Assembly: GCA_007922225.1 (NCBI GenBank)
Contig: ML679954.1
Span: forward strand, 26,020,240 to 26,084,239
Origin: Emydura subglobosa
Lineage: Eukaryota; Chordata; Testudines; Chelidae
Length of the DNA stretch: 64,000 bases
Reading direction: 5' to 3'
The translations under genes were made by a program, and so were the position numbers. The notes below the pieces were generated by a model, which worked only from the letters and a program-made list of their open reading frames with translations, ran no database searches and was not told the origin of the DNA. Below, one piece after another: positions 48,276-59,505 of the stretch. How positions within the stretch are numbered: the stretch's first letter is position 1; the number at the start of each line of letters is the position of its first letter.

Positions 48276-49216
48276 GTCAAATAATGGAGTTTTATTATTT
48301 GTGAATAATTTATTCATCAGTTGGTGAACAATATTACTCTAATTATCTGCAAATATTATTTGACCAGATGTAATTACATTGTATATATCTCCATAATTGT
48401 AATTAATAAAGTTCATGGCTAAATGCTTAGCTGTGGCCAAAAGTGCTCAGCAAAGCTCAGGAAGCCATCACACTTCTCCAAACGTTGGGCCATCTGAGTG
48501 CCAGTCCTGGGGGATGCTTAATTTATGACTGCTGCCAATGAATTGTTCGAGTAGTTGGTGTTGCTGGGGCAGGAGGGGCTGTTTTTTCTAGCTATGCCCC
48601 CATACAGGCAGTCAGGGTGGTGATTAGAATAGGGGTTACTACAGGATTACTTTATACCAACCAAGAAACATCCTAAGCAAAAGAGATCTGTTGGTGCCTT
48701 ATCCACTGGCACCACCAGAATGGCACAAAGTTGCCTTAATTTACATGAGATACGGGAGGCCATAACTAAGGTTGATGATATAGAAAGCTTCCTGAAATTG
48801 TGTAGGTGGCCTGGAGGAGTACTGGGAAGGTTTGATTTCTGCAGCACTCTAACATCCCCCTAAATGTCTTCCTCTGGCACCATGGATACTGTGCATCCTT
48901 TCTGTGCTTTCTTTCTCATCCTTCCTCCACATATTACTGATGTGAAAAGGAGGAAATAACAATGGAGCTTTCTTGTCCGAGGGAGGCAGGCATATTAAAC
49001 CTTCATTTGCTCTGTCTCCTGGTTGCTTAGATTCAGCTTCCAGTACTTCCAGACATGATAGGCTCACATAGAGCAAGGAACTTGGAGAGAGCATTTCAGG
49101 ATAAAGTAATCCAGCCCCTTCACCCAACATCTTAAGGAGCAGACCAGCAGGACAAAAATTAGAAGATTCCTTGAAGCTGTCAAGATTCGGGGAGAAGGGG
49201 GGGACTGTAGCCATAA

Positions 49217-49313
49217 TCCAGGGGTGTCCCCTGATTCTGCAATATGCTGGGGGCCCTTAGCTACAAGTGATGCCAGTCAGAGTTGAGTGCTCAGCACATT
49301 GCAGGATTGGTCC
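49217..49313. mobile_element. Degenerate palindromic MITE
   Basis: GTCCCCTGATTCTGCAATAT at the left pairs with GCACATTGCAGGATTGG at the right, with an inner 'GAGTGCTCAGCAC' arm. It looks like the family at 10618-10693 and 47885-47962. Confidence 0.45.
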
Positions 49314-49869
49314 CAAATGAGCTATGATGAGGGTGAAAGTTAAGTGTGTAGCTCAGCTTCTATTATTCTAGAATATTCACAGCCATGACAGAACAGCAGT
49401 AGCTACATAAAATTGTCACATCAGACATTCTAGCTCTCTCGACATTTGCCCCTCTATGGTTACATTTCAGTATCTTCTTTCTTCTGAAAAGAAGAATAAA
49501 AAAGTCACAGGGGCGTGAGAGGGAACAAAAAATACAGGGCCAGATTCACTAAAAAAAAAATGTCTGTTGTAAAGCCAGGGTTCCCCACAAGAATCCTAAT
49601 TAAAAGTCTGTGGAAGACGAACAGAATTTGTATAACTCTGACTTTTAAAAAGGGGCACTATAAATAGAAAATGTATGTCAATTTATTGTCACATATATGC
49701 CCCCTTAGAATGTTATAGCAATGCTAAGTAGTCTTTATACTCTACAGTCTGTCCTGGTGAATTAAAGGATTGCTTTTCCTTTGAGAGACTGCACCATATT
49801 TTCTATATCCTATATTTTGCTTTGTCTTCTCTAAATAATACTATGTAAATGATCTTCAGCTATACATTT

Positions 49870-50870
49870 CCCTAGTTTGCTTATGGGACTGTGTCAAAAG
49901 CCTCACAACAATCAAGATACATTATGTCTACAGTTTCCCCCCATCCACAGCGCCAGTAACCCTGTCAAAAATAACATTAACTTAGTTTCACATAATTTCT
50001 TCTAGACAAATCCATGTTGGCTATTACTTATAACTCTACTGTTCTCTAGGTGCTTACAAATTGATTGTTTAATAATTTGTTTAATTATATTTCCAGGTAT
50101 CAAAGTTAGGCTGACTGGTCTATAATTCCCCGAATCCTTTTTCCCCATCTCCCTTTGTAAAGATAAGTACTATGTTTGTCCTTCTCCAGTCCTCTGGACC
50201 TCACCCATCCTCCGTGAGTTCTCTAAGATAATCGTGAACAGTCCCAAGATTGCTTCAGCTAGTTCCTTAAGTACTCTAGAGTGCATTTCATCGGATCCTG
50301 GTGACTTGCATACATTTAACTTACCTAAATATTTAATTGTTCTTTCCCTATTTTGGCTGCATTCCTTTCCCCTTGTTGTTAATATTAATTGTGTTAAGTA
50401 TGTGGTTACAATTTCCCTTTTTAGTGAAGACTGAAGCAAAATAGGCATTAAACACCTCAGCCTTCTTGCTTTTATCTATTATTAGCACTCCTTCCCCACT
50501 AAGTATAGGACCTACACTTTCTTTCCTTTTTTTTCTCTTGCCCCTTACAGGACATCATCTTATTGCCTTTTATGTCCATTTCTAGGTATAACTCATTTTG
50601 TGCCTTAGCCTTTCTGATTTTGTTCCTGCGTGCTTGTGCTATTCCTTTGTACTCACCCTTATCAATTTATCCAGGTTTCCACTTTTTATAGGATTCCTTA
50701 TTTAATTTTAGGTCATTAAAGGGCTATTTATGGAGCCATATTGGCTTCTTACTATTCTTCCTATCTTTCCTTTGCGTTGGGGTAGTTTGCTGTTGTGCCT
50801 TTAATATTATCTCCCTGAGAAACTGCCAGCTCTCCTGAACTCCTTTTTCTCTTAGATTTTCTTCACATAG
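49870..50870 (-). mobile_element. CR1-superfamily LINE fragment, RT region, minus strand
   Basis: Read on the minus strand, broken frames encode LINE ORF2 pieces in the expected order. First comes KAEVFNAYFASVFT, then LNVCKSPGSDEMHSRVLKEL, then TIILENSRRMGEV. Next to the low-coordinate end is VDIMYLDCCEAFDTV, a form of RT motif A (YLDFSKAFDTV in other copies). The element breaks off after motif A, so both its 3' end and its 5' end are absent. Frameshifts make it inactive. It lies in a PLPPR4 intron in the same orientation as the gene. Confidence 0.75.
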
Positions 50871-51059
50871 ATTTTCTTCTGTAGCAATATCCAGGCTATA
50901 TGTATGCCATTCCTTGAATTGTTTGGTCCAAATAGAGTTATGGTGATTTATTCCAGCTCAGGAGGAAGTCTTTTATGTATACAATAAAAAATAACATTAT
51001 ACCAAGACTAGCAGTGTTGTACTAATGGTTAATGGAACCAATTGCCAATAGTCATTGTG

Positions 51060-51192
51060 TAGTCCCACTCAGTGGAGATATCTAAGATTAGATATACCAA
51101 ACAACTAAGGATGTTTAAAGATCATAAAATTGGCTTGTTCACTGATGCAAGTAGATTGAGGTTCCTTACAATTCTAATGATTCTGTGATTCA
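51060..51192 (+). mobile_element. Old CR1/L3-like LINE 3' end
   Basis: Weak but ordered similarity to the 3' end of the fresher LINE at 59.4-59.5 kb: a GTTTAAAG-like word, a TAGAT-GAGGTTCCTT word and a terminal 'TCTAATGATTCTGTGATTC'. It is heavily mutated. Confidence 0.5.
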
Positions 51193-51529
51193 CAAACATC
51201 CAAGTTAGTAATACAGAGTGAATTCAGAAGAACAGCAAATAATGTAGAGGAAAGTTACCCAATCAAATAGACAGAACAATGACTTATAAAGGTTTTGGAA
51301 TTGGAAAGAGAGGCATATAGTGTAGAAAAAGAGGCATATACTGTAGAAAAAACACGCACCTGCTGCAGGATGCAGACCATGAAAGACGTGGGAGTGTTAG
51401 TGAAGGGGACCATGACATCATTAGCACAACGTTATGGCTGCAGTCAGAGTCACACAGAGAACTTGGGTTGGTCAGTAGGCTGTAGGAGTTGTAGCTTTCT
51501 ATAATTTTGCTAGATCTCTTTTAGATAGC

Positions 51530-51850
51530 TATGTGCAAATTAGAAAACTACAATATAGCAAAATATCAAAGGGCTATAAAACATTCAAGGGAGTGCAACA
51601 TGAATGATAAATAGGAAAGAGAGATTAACTTATTGTAAGAGAACTAGGAAAAACTGGTATTGTGTTCAATGGAATAGAGAGTTTTAAGAGGAGAAGTGAT
51701 TGCATTTTTCAAGAGTCTAACAAGTAGAATTAGGGTAGATATAGATAAGCTGTTTGAACTTAATGTCAAATATTAAGACTCATGGTGAGGACCAGGTGCA
51801 TCAGAGCAATAGGATATAGAGCCCTTTATCTTTAGCAGTGACTGACAGTT
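51530..51850 (+). mobile_element. Very old CR1/L3-like LINE fragment
   Basis: Words such as CAAGGGAGTGCAACATGAAT, 'GAACTAGGAAAAACTGG' and TTTTAAGAGGAGAAGTGATT follow the order of the LINE ORF2 C-terminal region (VQRRATKMI, ELGLFSL, RRMRGDLI). The frame is destroyed. It is probably a second piece of an L3/CR1-age element. Confidence 0.45.
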
Positions 51851-52661
51851 GTTATCATCTGATGACTGCTGGCCTATCTAATATGAGTTTGCGGTCTTTA
51901 AGTTCCCAGTGGACTGATGTCCGTCTTACATAAACTATCACAAGTACTGCTAATTTCCACTCCTGCTGGCCATCTCAGTGGCAGTGGTCTCCCTGAGTGG
52001 TCAGGGAGAATGAACTAACTTCTCGTTCCTAGTCAGGTGAGGATTGAGGCACATATTAGTTGGGGATCATGGAAAAGTTTGCAACGCTGCAATATTTTCA
52101 TAAATAAGAGACTTCAAGGACTTCAGTCTCAAAGTCTGCCAATGTCAGACTTTAACAAGCACAAAATGTACAAAAAGGGAATAAAGAATAAAACTGTAGT
52201 GGACTTCAGTATAGGACCTAAATTATAAGGAGACCTCAGGTAACAAGGGTATTTAGACATGATCTTCCCCTGCACAACATTTAGGACATATGGAGGCCCT
52301 ATCAAGAGTAATAGTAGAAGCAACCCATGTTGAAAAGTGAATTAGATACTGTACCTACTTAAAAGGGAAGAAAATGGCTAATTAACAGAGGATACCACTG
52401 CACTGTTAGACACCTGAGTCTGTCTGAATATTCTCCAAAGCCTCTTTTAGGCAGCAGATATGTCTACAGTAAACTGAACTAAAGATCAACTTATGCACTG
52501 AGTTTTGTTATAAAAACTGTCAAAACTCACTCAGAGTTGATAATAGTTACTGATTAAGTCCTGTAGGTGTGACTGATGGTTAAAAATAAGAGTGAATGCC
52601 TACATCTTTTAAAAGCAAGCATGTAAGGAAAGATTATTACATCATGAAAGATAGAACTAAC

Positions 52662-52857
52662 CTTCCACCATTGATGATCATGGGATCAGATCCTGAACAG
52701 ATGTCTTCCACAATGTAAGAATTTTCTGAGCAGGATACATTTAGGGATGTGTAGTTAGGTTTGCATACAGTCAGGAAATATGGTGTCTGATACCCTGTTG
52801 ACAGCTGTATGATGTCAGTAATGAGAGCAGTGGAACAAAGGCCAAAGACATGAACAC
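52662..52857 (-). CDS. PLPPR4: PLPPR4 coding exon 4 (TM3 and extracellular loop)
   Basis: This 196-nt exon lies between a CTCTCTAG acceptor and a GTTAGT donor. It starts by completing a glycine codon, then reads [17 protein letters not shown] (third membrane segment) and a cysteine-rich extracellular loop. Two N-glycosylation sequons, NYT and NVS, sit close together before the cysteine. In true lipid phosphate phosphatases this region carries the C1 catalytic motif KxxxxxxRP. Here the equivalent stretch, around [13 protein letters not shown], has no such motif, as expected for the phosphatase-related (PLPPR) subfamily. The exon ends two bases into an arginine codon (AG|A) completed by exon 5. 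Confidence 0.96.
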
Positions 52858-52999
52858 CTAGAGAGTAAAACAAAGCAAACTCATTTAAGATCATTGGACC
52901 AAATTCACTGCAACATGAGTAGACACAGCTCCTTCAGTAGTATTGCTTGCAGCAGGGTTTAGATAGGATTTAGTTATTTAGGAATATAGGAATATTATT

Positions 53000-53110
53000 T
53001 AGTCTATAAATTATTGGGGCAGGGCCTGTCTTTTTGTTCTGTGTTTGTACAGCACCTAATAGGATCCCCGCCCATGTCTGGGGCTCTTGAGCATTATGAT
53101 AAAAATAATA
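53000..53110 (+). repeat. Dispersed amniote repeat
   Basis: It contains 'TTGGGGCAGGGCCTGTCTTT', 'TGTTTGTACAGCACCTAAT' and ends in an ATAAAAATAATAA tail. Related words occur at 11.7, 13.65, 21.55, 46.6 and 56.7 kb, often in partial form, which marks it as an interspersed family, possibly CORE-SINE-like. Confidence 0.55.
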
Positions 53111-53351
53111 AGCCTTTTGTGGGCCCTCTCTACAGGGGTAAATTTGGCTTAAACTGTAATAAACTATACAGTATTCCAGTATCACATTGGAAACTATATA
53201 TGATGTTATGAATATAAGAAATTGAGATTCTTTACTTTGGAAAATATACTCTACACTGATTTTTTTTCTCTCTTTCAATTTTTTGTCTGTAACTTTGATT
53301 ACCAAACACATCTTGTTTGCAACGATTTTTAATAAATATATCAAATTGAGG

Positions 53352-53860
53352 TACCATATAACTGGAGTATACTAAACCTAATACCTGTATTTAAGAAAGG
53401 GAAAAAAGTGATGTAAGTAACTACAGCCACATTAGACTGACCTCAATAGTGTGCAAGGTTTTAGAACAAATATTTAAGTAAAGAATAATTAAGACATTGA
53501 TGTAAACTGAAAATGGGATAAAATGTAACATAGGTTAACCAAAAGTAGATTGTGTCATATTGACCTGATCTTTCTTTAAGCTAACTGATCTTTCAGACAA
53601 GGTAAATGTGATAGATATAATCTATCTGAAATTCAGTAAAGCTTTTCATACAGTTCTACTTGGGAAATTATTAGTTGGAGAAAAAGGGGATTATTAGAAG
53701 AATTATAAAATGTGTAAGGAACTGGCTAAAGTGGATATGCCAATTAGTTGTGCTAAAAGAAGAACTCTTGGGCTAAGGGAAAGATGTTAGTGGAATTCCT
53801 CAAGGATTGGTCTCTGAACCAATCTTATTTAATATTTTCATTAATTCATTAATCTGTTTA
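53352..53860 (+). mobile_element. Degenerate CR1-type LINE, RT region
   Basis: Shifted frames give, in order, PVFKKGKK, a YSHIRLTS-like palm start, NVIDIIYLKFSKAFHTVLL (motif A with the first catalytic Asp replaced by Lys) and SGIPQGLVSEPILFNIFINS (motif B). Stops and frameshifts are frequent. The match ends just before the motif C region. It is older than the copy at 58.1 kb. Confidence 0.7.
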
Positions 53861-55494
53861 TACACCGAACTGGCAGTACAGGAAAAGGAAGTGATGGCAG
53901 TCCAAGCTGTCTGCACTGCCCCAAGGATGGGCAACCCTCTAGGCATGAGAATATGCATACTCATTCAGTGCTTGTTCTTTCTTCAGATACTGCCATTTGT
54001 GGTGCCAAATAATGCCAATTGGGATTTGTGATGGTTTTTTGTTGGATTTTGTTTTCAGTATGGACATCTGTCTATTCGTAACTTATCTGAGAGCACCAGC
54101 TTATCTCCCACAAACCACCAAACACCAGTCAGATGGTAACGAATTTTGGGCATTGCAGACCTGAGCTATGCCCATGCCAGTAGTTTAACTCTTGAGTCAC
54201 TCTTTTTCATTATATTACAAAAAACAAACTAGTTTATCCTTACATTAGTTAAACTGCACTTCCTGTTAAGAGTTTATCTATTGAAAAATCCAGTTTTTCT
54301 CCAAATGTTCTCTTTTTGTTACTGATAACACTAGTATCTTTGATGCTAAATTCCTGAGATAGAATATACGTAGTTCATGGAAATGTGATTATTTTATTAT
54401 GCATTTCCCTCTCCCCTGCTTAGGATGGTTTTTAAATTTGTTCCCTGATCTACTTGTACTGTTTAAAGTAGTTTTTTTGCATTGGAGAACTGAAAGAAGG
54501 CTGAAGTTATTGCTTTATCATGAGATGATTAAAGAAGACATATAAAAACTCAGACATGAAAGCTCAGATTCAGAGAATAAATTAAAGGTGAAATCCATGC
54601 ACCTCCAAAGCTTAGTTTGTGTGGAGTTGGAGAGGGATCCACTTAGGTGGGGCAGAGCAGGACATGGGGCAACTTTGCAGCCCTCCTTGGTGGCTATTTT
54701 AGCCTTGCCAGAGCCCCCACTCCAGCTGCTCTTATGTGAGGGTGTCTGGATATTGAATTTGTGCTGTGCTTGGGTCCAGTAACCAATCCCATTACCCACT
54801 CTAGTACTTTTTTCCATTTCAGTGTATCTGGAGCTTTTGTGAAGCCCACCTCTGGCTCACAAAACATGGCCCTCCTGTGCATCTGCCCTGCCCATGCCCC
54901 CTTCTCCCATGCCAGGTTTCTGCAGCAAAGAGGACTGTGCCTTGAGTCCCTCACCAACAGGTGAACTTCATTCTATGAGAAGAGCAAAGAATAACTTGCC
55001 AACTCAAATCCAGTGATGGTCACCAATAATTCAAAACAAAACAAAACACCTATTTGTCCTCTTATAAATGGCTTATGCAAAATGAATTTGGCAGCCTTCA
55101 TCCATTTTCCAGGGGGTAAGGAGTAGATTCATAGAGGTATCTAGGCACTTAGCCCCCAGATTTAGGCAACTAAGTCCCATTTTTAAGAGCCATTGCAATT
55201 CATAAAACTCCTGCTCAGCTGCTACCTAACCTTGTAGGTGCTCAAACTCACTTAGCACTTAAGTTTTTTCAGTAAAAGTTCCCTAGGCACTTATGTTTCT
55301 GCTTCTGATCATGCACATTGCTGCCTCACTCTCTGTGTCCAGATGCCTATCTCCTATCTACAGCGCAGAGTGATTCACAAACCAGTGGAAGATAGGCGCT
55401 CTTCCCCCTAACTTGTGTTGAGACTCAATCAGGCAAGCGTGCACAGAGCCACCTTCCTCCACACAAAACAGCCAAGGAGGAGGCTCTCCCTTAT

Positions 55495-55632
55495 AAGTCT
55501 AGTGGCTGGAGCACTTAGCTGGGATGTAGAAGACCACTAGTTCAGTGCTTTCTCTTCCTGATGTGGAGAGGGAAGTTGAACAGGGGTCAGCAATTGCTAA
55601 GGTATGCTTTAACCACTGGGCTGTAGGATATT
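55495..55632. repeat. Inverted pair of tRNA-like modules, unit 1
   Basis: A plus-strand tRNA-like half (TAGTGGCTGGAGCAC as box A; CTAGTTCAGTGC as box B) is followed by a minus-strand half. Read reversed, that half gives AGCCCAGTGGTTAAAGCAT as box A and TGTTCAACTTCCC as box B. The two halves can fold on each other. The boxes are imperfect, so these are SINE-type remnants and not functional tRNA genes. Confidence 0.6.
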
Positions 55633-55721
55633 CTGCTGGGGGAGGTCTCCCATTTTTAGTCGTTCCACTCAAATTAAATAACTAAGTATTAATGGGGCCA
55701 GACTGAGTTAGAATGATGTTA

Positions 55722-55865
55722 TAAGCCTAGGGAATAGGACTCTTACCTGAGAGGTAGCAGAACCTTCTTCAACTCCCTTCTTTTTATAAGGCAGAGGGGG
55801 GACTTAAACTGTTAGTCCTCCACATTCCAAATGAGTGCACTATCCACTGAGCTAAAGATAGTCCT
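55722..55865. repeat. Inverted pair of tRNA-like modules, unit 2
   Basis: It has the same architecture as unit 1. The plus half has AAGCCTAGGGAATAGGAC and 'CTTCTTCAACTCCC'. The minus half, read reversed, has TAGCTCAGTGGATAGTGCAC and AGTTTAAGTCCCCC, close to tRNA A and B boxes. Both units begin TTATAAG(T/C)CT and end GCT(G/A)(T/A)AGGATA-like, so they look like diverged tandem copies of one foldback unit. Confidence 0.6.
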
Positions 55866-56341
55866 CTACAATGCCTCTATCTTTTCATGAATCCAGGCTG
55901 AGGTACCCATACTCCACAGATAAAATATCAGATCCACTGACATTTTTTGATAGGGATATCAGCTCAAGTTGTTTCTAGCATGTTGCTCATGAATAGTGTT
56001 TCTTTTTAGAGGGGAAAAAAAAGCATTAAAAACAAAAAGCTTTCATCTTAACAATTAAATAGGGGAAGTGGGTAAAGGTAGCCAAATGATTGATTTAGCA
56101 ACACTGATGATAATGCAGTAGATGAAAGTGAGAAATGAACAGCAGAAGTGTTACATTATTGAATGTGTGATTTTACTCTGCAATACCATTTGACAGCTTC
56201 TCTTGCACTTTTTTTGGCAGGAAAAGATTTATGCCTTTCTCTGTCCTAAAACGCCATTTTAAAGAATGGAAAAACCTATGTAATTAAAATAAAAAATATG
56301 TCACAAAAGGCATTTTTTGGTAACTAACAGCCAAAACCCAC

Positions 56342-56471
56342 CAACGAATCTGACAGCTCTTCTAAGGAAAGAGTTGAAGTTGCAGCCTCCCGCATTAATA
56401 TTGGCCTCAGCTCCAATCCCATTTCTTCTTTTAGACAGGCAACAGTAGAGAATTCCTTCTCCTACCATTAT
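56342..56471 (-). CDS. PLPPR4: PLPPR4 coding exon 3 (end of TM2, first intracellular loop)
   Basis: This 130-nt exon encodes 43 codons plus one base, starting [11 protein letters not shown] and ending RRAVRFV. It follows a TTGCAG acceptor and is followed by a GTGGGT donor. It supplies the end of the second membrane segment, then a basic loop (CLSKRRNG) and a Gly/Asn/Cys-rich stretch ([14 protein letters not shown]). The incoming intron is phase 0. The outgoing split glycine codon (G|GT) is completed by exon 4. Compared with the human protein as I remember it, the only differences are in the loop around '[13 protein letters not shown]'. The partner exon upstream, with the SGFSCYDRSL stretch, is not in the window. 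Confidence 0.96.
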
Positions 56472-57709
56472 CTGCAATGACAAAGGAGGTATTCATGGCA
56501 TAAGAAGCAGTTATGCAGCAGTTAGTGACTGGATTTTAAGGGCTGAAATACAATTATAATGGAACAAATATCACTCACAGAAGTGTACTTGCCTTTCAAG
56601 GATTTACATCAATACATAAACATTCAGAAATACAGTTTCCCTTGAGTGAGGGCAGACAAGAAGAGGGCACTTACATTAAATATAAATGACATAAATTCTT
56701 TGGAGCAAGGAAAATCTGTTCATTGTGGATGTACAATGCCTGCCCTAGTGCAATGGAACCCTGACCCTGCTTGGGGCCTCTAGGTGATACAATCATATAA
56801 AAACTAACAATTGGAAAATGCTGCATCACAAATGATGAAGAGCCATTTCAATCCTGTAGCATTTCTTGGGTGCTGGGGGTGTAGCACTCAGCCTTTGGCC
56901 TCCTGCCTAAGAATCCCTGGCAGCCTATAATTCCATGGCAGCTGTTCTTCCCTAATTGTGTAATGTGCTTGCTTTTTAACCAGATCCACTACAGAGACTG
57001 CGGTTCTGTCCTTATGGCCATGTAAATTAGCAGAGTGAGAGAGATGGCAGACCTGATGAAGTGTTAGAGTGGAGATAGGGAGGAGAAAGTAGGAGTGCAG
57101 ATGAGTGGCTGTCTCCCGCCACTCTGGTAGCTTCAGGGCAGTCCTACTCTGCATGCAGCATCTCATCTCAGTTTTTGGATCCCCAAATAAAATCCACACA
57201 TGGTTTTCCGGTCCAATACAAGAGCCCTCCTTAGGGGCTGATTTATTAATTAAAGTTCAAAACTAAACACAAAAGACATCCCTCCAGCCAGGTAAACCCA
57301 AACTCCCCTGGCCTGGGCAGAGTCTTTCCTGTATTAGCAGACTACTGTCAGCCTGTCCTAGCTAAAACAATTCCTTTAGTCTTGGGTGTTCCCTGCAGGA
57401 GCCTGTGTCACTCACTGCAATCTCACTAAGGCTTCCTCCTTACCATGCCCACCTTCTTCTCCTTATAGGAAAGATCTTGATTCCCCTTAAGTGGGGCTCA
57501 TTTTGTAATCAGGGTTGGTTAAGCCCTAGGCTCTCCAGCCCATGGGCGAGCCACCCTGTTACAAGGAGGAAAGTGTCATGTTGCTTAATGGAAGCCCTGG
57601 CCATGGTCCTAAATTCCACAAACTCAGATTTATTTCATGTTTCTGCTAAAATTCGCAGCAGTAAAATAGTTATGTCAGCAATGTTGACTAGAGTGGTATG
57701 AATGATAGA

Positions 57710-58095
57710 TTTTTTTGATTTGCTGGCATTTCTGAAAAAAATCAGAAAAAATATCATTTTGGGTCAAAACTTTTGGAGAATTCAAAAATAAAAAAAATGT
57801 TTTGGATCAAATGAAACATTTTGTTCAACATGAAACTAAATGTTTTGTTTCAGTTTCAAGGGCACTTTTAACATTATTATATATTTTTAAATAAAATTGA
57901 AAACATTTCAAAACAAAGATTATTTCAAATGGAATAACTGGAGTATTTTGTTGAAACAAAATATTTAGACTTTTTATATATTTGTTTTCACAAACAATTG
58001 GTGAAACAGAGACATATTTGCAAAATGTTTCAGTGTCAATGAATCTGCATTTTTTTCACCAAAACATTTTGGCTGAAAATTTTTGTTCAACTCTA
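57710..58095. repeat. AT-rich foldback repeat (GAAACATTTT/AAAATGTTTC)
   Basis: The stretch is made of alternating words such as AAATGAAACATTTTG, AAATGTTTTGTTTCAG, GAAAACATTTC and AAAATGTTTCAG, which pair with each other. It ends GAAAATTTTTGTTCAACTCT, a terminus I associate with a sauropsid foldback family. A related block is at about 15420-15690. There is no coding capacity. Confidence 0.5.
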
Positions 58096-58109
58096 ATGTT
58101 GGCATGTGG

Positions 58110-59505
58110 CAATTGGGGGAGGTCCCTGATGACGGAAAAAAGCAAATATAGTGCCCATCTTCAAGAAAGGGAGGAAAGAAGATCAGGGGAACTGCAGACC
58201 GGTCAGCCTCACCTCAATCCCTGGAAAAATCATGGAGCAGGTCCTCAAGGAATCTATTTTAAGGCACTTGAAAGAGAGGAAGGTGATCAGGAACAGTCAA
58301 CACGGATTCACCAAGGGAAAGTCATGCCTGACCAACCTGATTCCTTTCTACGAAAAGGTGACTAGCTCTGTGGATGTGGGAAAAGCGGTGGACGTGATAT
58401 ACCTTGACTTTAGCAAAGCTTTTGATACGGTCTTTCACAGCAAGTTAAGGAAGTATGGGTTGGATGAATGGACTATAAAATGGATAGAGAACTGGCTAGA
58501 GCATAGGGCTCAACGAGTAGTGATCAATGGCTCCATGTCTAGCTGGCAGCCAGTCACAAGCAGAGTGCACCAGGGGTTGGTCCTGGGGCTGGTTTTGTTC
58601 AACATCTTCATCAATGATCTGGAGTTTGCAGATGACACTAAGCTGGGGGGAGTGGTATATACCCTGGAAGATAGGTATAGGATACAGAAGGACCTAAACA
58701 AACTGGAGGATTGGGCCAAAATAAATCTGATGAGGTTCAGCAAGGACAAGTGCAGAGACCTGAACTTAGGACGGAAGAATCCCATGCACAGCTACAGACT
58801 GGGGACCGACGAGCTAGGCAGCAGCTCTGCAGAAAAGGACCTGGGGGTAACAGTGGATAAGAAGCTGGATATGAGTCAGCAGTGTGCCCTGGTTGCCAAG
58901 AAGGCTAATAGCATATTGGGCTGCATTAGGAGGAGCATTGCCAGCAGATCACGGGAAGCGATCATTCCCCTCTATTTGGCATTGGTGAGGCCGCATTTGG
59001 AGTATTGTGTCCAGTTTTGGGCCCCTCACTACAACAAGGATGTGGAGAAGTTAGAGAGAGTCCAGCAGAGGGCAACGCAAATGATTAGGGAGCTGGAGCA
59101 CAAGACTTATGAGGAGAGACTGAAGGAACTAGGCTTGTTCAGTCTACAGAAGAGAAGAATGAGGGGGGATTTGATAGCAGCCTTTAACTACCTGAAAGGG
59201 GATTCCAGGGAGGATGGAGCTAGGCTGTTCTCAGTGGTGGCAGATGACAGAACAAGGAGCAACGGTCTCAAGTTGCAGGGGGGCAGGTCTAGGTTGGACA
59301 TTAGGAAAAAGTTTTTCACTAGGAGGGTGGTGAAGCACTGGAATGAGTTACCTAGGGAGGTGGTGGAATCTCCATCTTTAGAGGTTTTTAAGCTGCGGCT
59401 TGACAAAACCCTCGCTGGGATTATTTAGCTGAGGTTAGTCCTGCTCTGAGCAGGGGGTTGGACTAGATGACCTCCTGAGGTCCCTTCCAACTCTATGATT
59501 CTATG
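58110..59505 (+). mobile_element. CR1 LINE, 5'-truncated, with open RT frame
   Basis: A 425-codon open frame (58151-59428) covers the ORF2 reverse transcriptase and C-terminal region. Motif A YLDFSKAFDTV has its Asp at residue 86. Motif B QGLVLGLVLFN is at 141-151 and motif C FADD at 159-162. Further on are LGCIRRSIASRSREAI and [14 protein letters not shown]. The 3' UTR ends TCCAACTCTATGATTCTATG, the CR1-type terminus. The endonuclease and ORF1 are absent, as in usual 5'-truncated insertions. About ten residues just before FADD are missing compared with the copy at 30.3 kb, and PQG of motif B is HQG, so the enzyme is unlikely to work. It lies in a PLPPR4 intron, antisense to the gene. Confidence 0.92.

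Larger units (their letters stand above)
47420..52661 (-). other. PLPPR4: PLPPR4 intron between exons 4 and 5
   Basis: This is the longest intron fully inside the window. It contains palindromic MITEs at 47756-47962 and 49217-49313, a minus-strand LINE fragment (49.87-50.87 kb) and two very old LINE 3'-end remnants (51.06-51.19 and 51.53-51.85 kb). No extra exon was recognised. Confidence 0.9.
52858..56341 (-). other. PLPPR4: PLPPR4 intron between exons 3 and 4
   Basis: The intron begins GTGGGT and ends CTCTAG. It contains a short amniote repeat (53000-53110), a decayed plus-strand LINE (53352-53860), otherwise featureless AT-rich DNA, a slightly GC-richer stretch near 54.6-54.95 kb, and a composite of tRNA-like units (55.1-55.9 kb). 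Short open frames at 54.5-54.96 kb occur on both strands and show no recognisable protein. Confidence 0.88.

Noticed and set aside
55495..55865. Functional tRNA genes
   Set aside because: A and B boxes are imperfect, acceptor stems do not pair, and the halves are arranged as an inverted pair.
58151..59428. Long plus-strand frame taken as a host gene
   Set aside because: Its motifs ([29 protein letters not shown]) and the 3' terminus identify it as CR1 reverse transcriptase, a mobile element.
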